NCBI GenBank assembly: GCA_907165275.2
Contig: OU015666.1
Coordinates: forward strand, 3,874,001-3,938,000
Source of the DNA: Zygaena filipendulae
Lineage: Eukaryota > Arthropoda > Insecta > Lepidoptera > Zygaenidae
Length of the DNA: 64,000 nucleotides
Direction: 5' to 3'
Program-made: the position numbers and the translations under genes
Shown here: positions 55,749-64,000 of the stretch, piece after piece
How the letters are laid out: every line of letters starts with the position of its first letter
Numbering within the stretch: position 1 is the first letter of the stretch
Notes under the pieces: model-generated
Seen by the model: only the letters and a program-made list of their open reading frames with translations
Databases searched by the model: none
What the model was told of the DNA's origin: nothing

Positions 55749-58700
55749 AAAACTTATGATTTCATGAGTTGTATTTTAGTTGAACTTAAAGAATACTGTG
55801 TGGTGCAAGGATGTAGGCATTGATTTAAAAACTTTCTACATTGTAAATTTAGGACATGGGGCAAGTATAGATATAGTAAGTCTAGGAGATAGATCATAGA
55901 GGTAAGAGGATAGATAGAAAAAGAAGCTTTAGAAGATATTATATAACTAGTGACCAATGTAAGGGCCTTAATACTCTATAATAATCATTATGGGTATCTA
56001 AATCAGAAGGTAAAGTGCGATATCTCTGCTTGACCATGTCCGAAATTACCCTCATTACTATGATCATTAGATACTATGTATATTAGTCTTTTTACGATCC
56101 CATGAAATCTCTTTCGTAAATCCCTTTATGTGTGCAACTTGTTTAAGTAGTTGATTATATATTAAAGTTTTATTTAATAGAACCGCAAGTTCATCATTTA
56201 TGTAGAACTTCAAGTTCATTAAAAGTAGAAATACAAGTTAATGAAAAGCGAAAATGAAAGAGTTGGAAAAAGCAAGAGTACTGAGTTCTCGAGCATCCTT
56301 TGTTACTAATGCAAAAAACAACTTTAGCTTTGGACAGCTTTATCAGAAAGTAATACTCTTAATTATAATGTAAATTGTGATAGAAAACGAATTCGTGTTC
56401 GAAGAGAAGTAGGAATACCTACCTATTGAAATTTAGGAAGAAACATCCTACAGTTGTATCGAAGTTTTTATGTTTTTCCAAATAAAGCAGCTGTTTAGGG
56501 ATAGGAGCTGAGGATAGGAGTGACAAAATAAAAATTGTTAAATACTTATATTGAATTTCTGTTAAAAAAACTTTACAAGGTTTATTATGCTTAGAAACCA
56601 GGCGTCGTGGTTTCGATCCCCAGATCAAAGAAAACGTGACGAATATTTTGGTGTTTACTATGTAGATATTACAAGAAAAGTGTGTAAGCTCGGCCGCACC
56701 CGCACGCTTTTTGGGTTCGGTTTCCCATTAAAGATCCGATCCGGAGCATCGAGTGTGTAGTGCTTCATACAAACTTAAACGATACAAAATGCACGCCTTC
56801 GCCTTCGCTTCGCCTCCGGCTTCTGTGTGTAGTGGCCTTTAAGGTTGCCAGACAAGGCACCCGAAAGCATTCTATTGTAAGAAATTGACGCCTTCGGATG
56901 CTCAGCCCCCCTTAGCTAAGTTTAAAATCAATGATTGTCATCGTTATAGAAAACTAAGGGACGTATCATCATACTGTGTAGTGTGTTACGTGCTCACGAA
57001 AAATTTAACTTTGACTGGACTATTTTACGCTACATTGTCATGTCATGTAGCGTTGACGATCATCCCCATTCCAGGTCGGCAACGCACCTGCAAGCCTTCT
57101 GGTGTTGCAGATGTCTATGGGCGGCGGTAATCACTTACCATCAGGTGTACCACTTGCCCGTTTGCCCCCTATGACATAAAAAAAGATCATAGATTGTCAA
57201 CTTGGTTAATGGGGCTAATTCGCTAACCTTATCGGATAACGGGACACGATAGCCGTGCGTGTGCGGCCGGGGTAAGTGCTATTGTTATGTCAGTTTTCTG
57301 GTACCCATAGTACAAGCTCTCTCTAGTTTGGAACCAGCTCCCCCTTCACCGCTAACGCATAGAAAACTGCGGGATTGGCCAAGTTGACATTTACAATCGT
57401 TAACGCATAGAAAACTTTGGTCAGCCAATCAAAACAAGCTTTACGTGACCACTTGCAAACTAGGGTTTTGATTGGCTGACCAAGTGAAATGACGGTTCTT
57501 CTTCTTCTTCTTTAATAATGGCGTCTATAATTATAATTTTCCAATGACAATGTTTCTTAATAATAAAAATCTCTTCATCTATTTCTTCAATGATGGCGAA
57601 ACGCCAATGACAATGTTAGATTGTTCCCCAAGTTAAAACATGGCCTTCATCTTGAAAGCCAGTTTCCTGCTGCGACTGCCGCGGCGCTGCAGTGCGTCTG
57701 GCATGTTTGCTTTCATGTCCCACGTGACCCCCCCACCCCTTCGGACCGCGCCTGTTGTTTTCTATGCGTCAACGATTGTAGAATGTCAACATGGCTAACC
57801 CCGCTGGAACGGAGTGGTTATGTCACGTAGTCACGCTAAACTGAACTTTGATTGGACTATTTTACGTGACCACGCGACATGATTCGTTTCTCAGTTTTTT
57901 ATGCGTTAACGATTGTAGATTGTCAACTTGACTAGGGGGGCAGGTGGCGTTGTGTGATATTTAAGAATTATTATTATTAGATAGTTTTCTGGTTAATCTA
58001 TCCATCTGCCATCAGGGGTGTGGTCATACAATTCGTCAACATCCAAAATAGTTAACACTACTACCTACCTAACTACCCACCATATCACGTGTGAAGTGTC
58101 AAACTATCACTAATTACATAGTATAAAACAAAGTCACTTCCCGCTGTCTGTCTGTTCCTATGTATGTATCTTTAAAACTAGGTACGCAACGAATTTTGAT
58201 GCGGTTTTTTTAATAGAGTGATTCAAGAGGAAGGTTTATACGCTTAGTTTATCCTGGAATTCCTGCGGGAACTCCGAAGTACAGCTGGACAAGGGGACAG
58301 CTAGTTACTACTAAAATATATCTATACGCATACATAGAACACTAAGAAACGAATGGTTATGTAATGTAACCAATTTGAATTAAAGGGCCTTTGAATTAAA
58401 TATTTATATGTTAGGTATTCTTTTAGTTTTGGGGTTTTATGGTGCTTTATTAAAAAGCGAAAATCTAAGCTACGATAGTATATTGTTACCTTAGAAAGTT
58501 AAACTGAAGAATCGGCAGTGTTTCAATACTAGTGAATAAGACTCGAGTCGTCCATTAAAAAGTTGCTATCTATAGGATGTTTTCGTTTCAAGAAGCTTCT
58601 GCTAAAAATCTCTCGCCTGTCTTGCATTCAATGTATCTTGAATATTTTATATAATTATCATATTAAATGTAAAAGATGAAATTTTACCATACCTATAGGT

Positions 58701-58982
58701 CTCAAAAGATGTTTTTTTATTAGTTACGAAGCACCTGTTGGTACCGAAACTAGCGATCATTAAAAAGTAAAAAAGTTACTAACTATAACTTATTACTTGA
58801 AGTATTGAGTAACTAAAGTAGGTAAGATCACTACTTATGAAGGATGGTAATTTCATTTTATACTCCGGATGTTTGTTTCCCACAATGGTACTGTATATGT
58901 ATGTATGAATGAGTAATCGTCTATATCTAGGTACCTACTGGTATTTCTTGTACCTACTAACATTATAACGAAAAAAGATTTG
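55749..58982. other. Intergenic stretch with repeat fragments
   Basis: No gene is visible. A SINE body is at 57060-57185. Several copies of a repeat containing AACGATTGTAGATTGTCAAC and GCCAAGTTGAC occur between 57300 and 57950; the same words appear in PRRC1 intron 3 near 24355 and after PRRC1 near 28905. A family A-like piece is at 58115-58315. Confidence 0.5.
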
Positions 58983-59203
58983 ATTTTAAGTGTTTGTTTG
59001 TTTGTAATGGAGAAACTCCTAACGCGAGTCAGACTCAGCCTGTAGACTAGGATAAAAGCGCGCCGTCGACGCACGTCTCTAAAACGCGCGTCGACGGCGC
59101 GTTTAAAACACGTGGTGTGCACAGGCTCTTACTGATATAGTTTTTAAAAACGGTTCAGCAGCTTCAGTTTCTCCATTACAAACAAACAAACACTTAAAAT
59201 GGT
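58983..59203. mobile_element. MITE with 33-bp terminal inverted repeats
   Basis: TTTTAAGTGTTTGTTTGTTT and then GTAATGGAGAAACT at 58983-59016 are complemented by AGTTTCTCCATTAC and AAACAAACAAACACTTAAAA at about 59169-59202. An inner palindrome (GCGCCGTCGACGC / GCGTCGACGGCGC) lies near 59057-59100. Confidence 0.8.
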
Positions 59204-59894
59204 GCCTATGCACACCACTTTTTAGGCCCTTAGGTATAAAATGCTGCATTATTCCCGAGTAACATAGAGTAGATACTTTTTATCCCGGATTTCTTACGAG
59301 AACTCCGAAATTAACGCGGCTGAAACCGCAGAAATCGACTAGTCTTCAATAAGTTAAAATTTTGAATATTTTTTTATTTATTCCTGTTTTATGTATTAAA
59401 AAAAAACAAATTATTGTATTTTTTTTTTACTTTTTAAATTGAAAATTGTTATTACCTACATGTTGTGAACGTTGTCTACTATAGTTATTTCAAGAATTTT
59501 ACATGTGAGAATGAGGTTGAACAATTTGAATTGTACGTAGGTATATCTATTTTAATCCAATTAAATTATTTTTGCCTATTAAGTAATTGGGTTTTTGTTT
59601 TTTTTACTATTAATTTGAAAAAATAAACAGCTAAGTTTATATAGAGTCTAGATATCTATAGGTAAAGGTTTGGTAAAGGCATTGTGGAAGGGAAAAAACT
59701 TCCATTGCTAAAAAGATAACGTTCGAAATAGTATATTTCATTACAAGTGTGGAAAGGCTGTCACCTTCGGCTGCGCCTCGGCTCGGGTCGACATTTGTCG
59801 GAACTCTTTGCAATGACGGTTTCGCAGGTGTACTGAACAACTATTTTTAATACAGTTGCGAAAAAAATGAAAAAATTTAGTAATAGTATATTTT

Positions 59895-61677
59895 AATACA
59901 GTTGCTCAAAAAGTGGCGTATTGCAGGGACGTTTAGCGTTCGGGATGTGGGCTATTACATACTCGAGCTTTTTGTTTACCTTTCCCGAACTCGTGCGTTC
60001 TCTTTGCCAACTGTCAAAAATGGCGACACGACTTTGACACACTTTTTGCATTGCGAAACGTAGGTTTCGCATTACTAATACGACTAGCGCCATCTCTTGA
60101 TCACAGTTGGAACTTAGTTGAGTTTGTTGTGTTTTTGATATTTTATTAAATTGCTTAATTTTTTCGTAACTGTATTAAAAATAGTTGTTCAGTACACGTG
60201 CGGAACCGTCATTGCAACTAGTTCCGACTGTCAACCCTCACCTTCGGCTGCGCCTCGGCTCGGGTAGACATTTGTTGGAACTCTTTGTAATGACAGCCTT
60301 TCCGCACTTGTAACGAAATAGTATGACGGTTCCGCACGTGTACTGAACAACTATTTTTAATAATAATAATAATAATATAGATTTATTTCAGACCTGAGTC
60401 CATAGTAGTGTTGGTAACAATCGTCTTACATGCTAGGGTTAGTATTTAACAAAGCTGAATTCTAATTTACATGAAGGTGTACCCACCTCCGCAACAGCGG
60501 TGAGTCCCACCTGTCCGCAAACACACTCAGGATGGTGTTAGTGCTGCCTCGAAGACGTGTCAGCAAGGAGGCGCACTGTTTCCTAATTATGGCAGCAAAA
60601 CCATCGGTCCGCGCCTCTGCGAACATTCCAGACGCACTACTACGCCTCGGCAGCCCCAACACCCTCCTAAACGCGTTATTATACTGGACACGCAGGTCGC
60701 TGTCCGCATTTTTAATACAGTTGCGAAAAAAATGAAGAAATTTAGTAAAATAATAAAAACACAAACTCAACTAAGTTCCAACTGTGATCAAGAGATGGCG
60801 CTAGTCATATTAGTAATACGAAACCTACGTTGCGCAATACAAAAAGTGTGTCAAAGTCGTTTCGCCATTTTTGACAGTTGGGAAAGTGAACGCACGAGTT
60901 CGGAAAAGGTAAAGAAAAAGCTCGAGTATGTAATAGCCCACTTCCCGAACGCTATACGTCCCTGCAATATGCCACTTTTTGAGCAACTGTATTAAAAAAT
61001 AATAAAAACACAAACTCAACTAAGATCCAACTGTGATCAAGAGATGGCGCTAGTCGTATTAGTAATACGAAACCTACGTTGCGCAATACAAAAAGTGTGT
61101 CAAAGTCGTTTCGCCATTTTTGACAGTTGGGAAAGAGAACGCACGAATTCGGAAAAGGTAAAGAAAAAGCTCGAGTATGTAATAGCCCACTTCCCGAACG
61201 CTATACGTCCCTGCAATATGCCACTTTTTGTGCAACTGTATTAAAATAGTATATTTCATTATAAGTGCGGAAAGCCTGTCATTGCAAAGAGTTCCGACAA
61301 ATGTCTACCCGAGCCGAGCCGCAGCCGAAGGTGAGGGTTGACAGTCGGAACTAGTTGCAATGACGGTTCCGCACGTGTACTGAACAACTATTTTTAATAC
61401 AGTTACGAAAAAATTAAGCAATTTAATAAAATATCAAAAACACAACAAACTCAACTAAGTTCCAACTGTGATCAAGAGATGGCGCTAGTCGTATTAGTAA
61501 TGCGAAACCTACGTTTCGCAATGCAAAAAGTGTGTCAAAGTCGTGGCGCCATTTTTGACAGTTGGCAAAGAGAACGCACGAGTTCGGGAAAGGTAAACAT
61601 AAAGCTCGAGTATGTAATAGCCCACATCCCGAACGCTAAACGTCCCTGCAATACGCCACTTTTTGAGCAACTGTATT
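59895..61677. repeat. Large inverted repeat, 436-bp arms, with a nested LINE and two extra units
   Basis: The arms are 59895-60330 and 61242-61677. Each consists of a 282-bp element with AATACAGTTGC/TTACG-type ends (59895-60176 minus; 61396-61677 plus) and a second module with CTTCGGCTGCGCCTCGGCTC. The arms differ at only a few sites that I can find. The spacer contains a LINE fragment (60362-60707) and two more copies of the 282-bp element type (60714-60993, and 60994-61242, which lacks its left end). A further copy of the second module is at about 59730-59840. Confidence 0.85.
60362..60707 (-). mobile_element. 3' end of a non-LTR retrotransposon with 9-bp target duplication
   Basis: On the minus strand it translates to DSDLRVQYNNAFRRVLGLPR, RSSASGMFAEARTDGFAAI, IRKQCASLLTRLRGS and a final RRWVHLHVN. 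That is the extreme C-terminus of LINE reverse transcriptase proteins of the CR1/Jockey type. It ends in an AAT/ATT microsatellite tail. ATTTTTAAT occurs at both edges (60353-60361 and 60708-60716) as a target-site duplication. It is a dead 5'-truncated copy. Confidence 0.8.
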
Positions 61678-62592
61678 AAAAAATAATTGTAACAACTTTG
61701 TTTGCATTGAATAATGACTAAGAAGGTATAGGTAATTTTATTGTTTTACAACGCAGCGGCTGTTGTGTCGTCACCTCAGAACAATAACAGGTCGTCGTCA
61801 CCAACTATTGCCACTTGCCGCCGCGCGTTGCGCTCTGTGACATTAAAGTTCTATTTGCAAATTTTACATAGATAATATGGTGTAGAATAATTGCTAAAAT
61901 CATAATCACTATGGAGGTTAGACTTTAGAGACTGGTAGTGATGTAGATGTCACAAAAAACAGCAGCAGAGGGTTAAATTCTGCTAATTCACTAAACAGCA
62001 CCACTCCTCGATAAGCTTCCCTTCTTTGGACCTACCTTATAAATTTGTAAAATTTCGTCATATGCGACACCAATAAGTGTCTTGTATTTATTGTTATCAG
62101 CAGACAACAATGCCCGGCAGCATGAGTGAAGAGCGCGATAACCACTGGCGAAGTCGGAAGTTACACAGCAGGGTTCCTACACTATCGACTCTATGACAAC
62201 CTTTGAAATGAAGGAATATCTCTGTGATTATTTATCTTTCCTTCCCTTTCATAATCTATTTATTTTCAACTTCAAGTAGTCTAGCTATAAACATGTTGAT
62301 TTTTAAATCTCTTGACAGTGAGATTACACATTATGAAATTTATAGTAGGTAGGTTGTAAGGTGTATCGTGTTATTACTCTGACATAGGTACAGTACCTAT
62401 AGGTATTTCATTTAGCTTATCACTTTTTACAGTTGATGAACTTTATTGGTTCTTCTCATCTTCTTTTCCATCAATTAATACCTACGACGTTCATTATATA
62501 AACCAAAGTATTAAATTTACATTTTTATATGTTTTTAAATTAAAAATGAATATACTTACCTACCTAATACTATATTGAATTCACAAATTTAA
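61678..62592. other. Non-coding stretch before the second LTA4H copy
   Basis: I see no gene or complete repeat here. It presumably includes the 3' UTR of the LTA4H-like gene at the right edge. Confidence 0.45.
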
Positions 62593-63602
62593 TTAGTTTA
62601 AATGCAAATCTTTGCGTATCGTGTACGCCGATACGTGAATCATGCGAGGTTCATTTTCGAGGAAATTGGCTATGGTCTGTTGTCTCACTTCTTCCCAGGC
62701 GTAGAGGTCTCTGTAGATCGGTCGGACGTAGTTCATGCGGCCCTGTTGGTTGATGAACTCGTAAACATCATTGAGCACTGTATCGTCTTTGCTTCTGATG
62801 CACAATCTCAGCCAGCGGTACTTGATGTCGGAATTTTTGCTCTCCGCGATCTTGTACTCGTTACCCAAAGTGCGCAACTTCGTCAAGTCCAACGCTGAGC
62901 TATCTAGCAGTTGCTGGAGTAAGTAGATTACTTGGTGCGGAGTAAACTCTTTCACGTCGCTATAATGTAGGGTGACGTTCTTTTTGTTAATCTTTGCCAG
63001 TAGTGTGCTGATTGCGTTCGCCATTGACATGTCGTAGCTACATAAAAAAAGTTATTCATTAGATTTAAACCACTATTGTTGGGATCATCCATAAAGTAAG
63101 TACCTACTTACGTCACACTAATTTCGTGATTTTTCCCTTCCCCTCCCTGATGGGTGTGACGTCGCATATGTTGCAATTTTAAATCAGGAAACTATTAAAT
63201 CGAAATAGCTGTTCCAATAAAACAGTTTAAACCTTATGTGAATACAGATAGAGTTGGAAATATTTTTAAGATTTTTCGCCAATTTTTCGGCATTTTAAGA
63301 ATTATAATATGTATAAGATTTTGAAATGTGACATCACGAAGCTTATCATCACGACTTAACGTGTGACTTTATGGATGGTACCTTATGAGCATGTCATAAA
63401 GGTTTTTTAATGAAAACTCACTCGGGAATGACCGGAGGCATGCCGCTGTTGTGCAGCCAGGCGTCCCAGTCGATGCTGTCGATCGGACACGGGCACTCGT
63501 TATCCTCGAAGTACTTCAAAAAGTACGCCTTGAACTGTTCCGTGTCCAGGGATTTTCGTTGGAAAGTGTTAATGTAAGAACGCGTGAATTCTTCGAATTT
63601 CG
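62593..63602 (-). CDS. Second LTA4H-like gene, last two coding exons (partial)
   Basis: Exons 63602-63422 and 63037-62593 correspond exactly to the last two exons of the gene at 37986-47103. The first is 181 nt in both; the last is 445 nt here and 448 nt there. The phases are the same. The protein reads AKFEEFTRSYINTFQRKSLD, a shared [18 protein letters not shown], and an end [11 protein letters not shown]. The donor here is GA|GTGAGT, and the acceptor is ATGTAG|CTACGAC. The catalytic exons must lie beyond 64000 if the gene is complete. It is a same-strand paralogue about 15 kb from the first copy, with NEURL2 on the other strand between them. Confidence 0.92.
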
Positions 63603-64000
63603 CTGCAGGGGAAAATTTTCTTTGTAACATTTAGGTACATGTAGGTATGTCATGTCGCCTCTTGGTATGTGCATAGTGCATTATGCAGAGGCCAGAGACT
63701 ACTTCTACATATAAAAGACTTAAAAGAAGGGAGGTTCTCAATTTTCTTATGGCATGTTTCGTATGGGGGCGATTGTTGCAAAAACTAGCCACACGACCGA
63801 TAGGACGAAAATATTTTTATGATTCTTTTTTTGGAATAAAATCTTATCGACTAATGAAAAAGTTAATTTCAAGGTTTACCCAGGAAATAGGAAGTACCTA
63901 AAGATTTGAAATTTCGAGTTTGTTTTAGGTACTTTTGCAAAAAAGTAATTTTAACATATTAAATTAAGTTTCTACTATCAAATCTTAAGACTTTCTCAAA
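63603..64000. other. Right edge, probable intron of the second LTA4H copy
   Basis: No homologue of LTA4H exon 9 is visible up to the window end. In the first copy exon 9b lies 359 bp upstream of the corresponding exon, so here the intron is longer. Confidence 0.5.

Overview
The window is nuclear DNA of an insect, almost certainly a moth or butterfly. The background is AT-rich and full of TAGGTA-type words. The genes are split by GT-AG introns. Repeats typical of lepidopteran genomes are everywhere, for example copies of a family carrying CCCCGCGGTTTCACCCGCG with a TATAATATTAGTA end, tRNA-derived SINEs and many short inverted-repeat elements. I see no bacterial, organellar or CRISPR features.

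Layout. 1-8 kb: a degenerate helicase end, foldback elements, one small secreted-protein gene (2313-2552, minus) and unresolved open frames (7.7-8.1 kb). 8.5-21.2 kb: a complete SNX1/SNX2-type sorting nexin gene on the minus strand (10 coding exons, 478 aa). 23.1-28.8 kb: a complete PRRC1 gene on the plus strand (8 coding exons, 369 aa), head to head with the sorting nexin. 33.6-34.2 kb: a second, longer member of the secreted-protein family (plus). 34.4-37.3 kb: mitochondrial ribosomal protein L13 (minus, 3 exons, 178 aa). 38.0-47.1 kb: a leukotriene A4 hydrolase / aminopeptidase gene (minus, 11 exon positions). 49.2-51.2 kb: a 5'-truncated LINE with an intact reverse transcriptase, nested in another repeat. 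52.5-54.6 kb: NEURL2 (plus, 2 exons). 54.6-62.6 kb: SINEs, MITEs and a large inverted repeat. 62.6-63.6 kb: the last two exons of a second LTA4H-like gene, whose 5' part lies beyond the window.

The most striking structure is found twice, in two neighbouring genes. In the sorting nexin the 3' end of the penultimate coding exon, together with its 5' splice site, is tandemly repeated 46 times with an exact 63-bp period (9080-11968). In PRRC1 the 3' end of the penultimate coding exon plus its 5' splice site is repeated about 13 times with a mostly 95-bp period (26991-28214). Each array is thus a ladder of splice donors. In the sorting nexin every donor is in frame, so donor choice could add multiples of 21 residues to the BAR domain. 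In PRRC1 the period is not a multiple of three, so donor choice would change or end the frame.

The LTA4H gene shows a pair of alternative homologous exons with the frame signature of mutual exclusion, and a frame-neutral 91-residue extra exon. Exon borders and lengths were worked out by hand from splice consensus, phase agreement and remembered family sequence; none has been tested with transcripts. The genes do not form one pathway: retromer trafficking, PRRC1, mitochondrial translation, peptide hydrolysis and ubiquitin ligation are simply neighbours.
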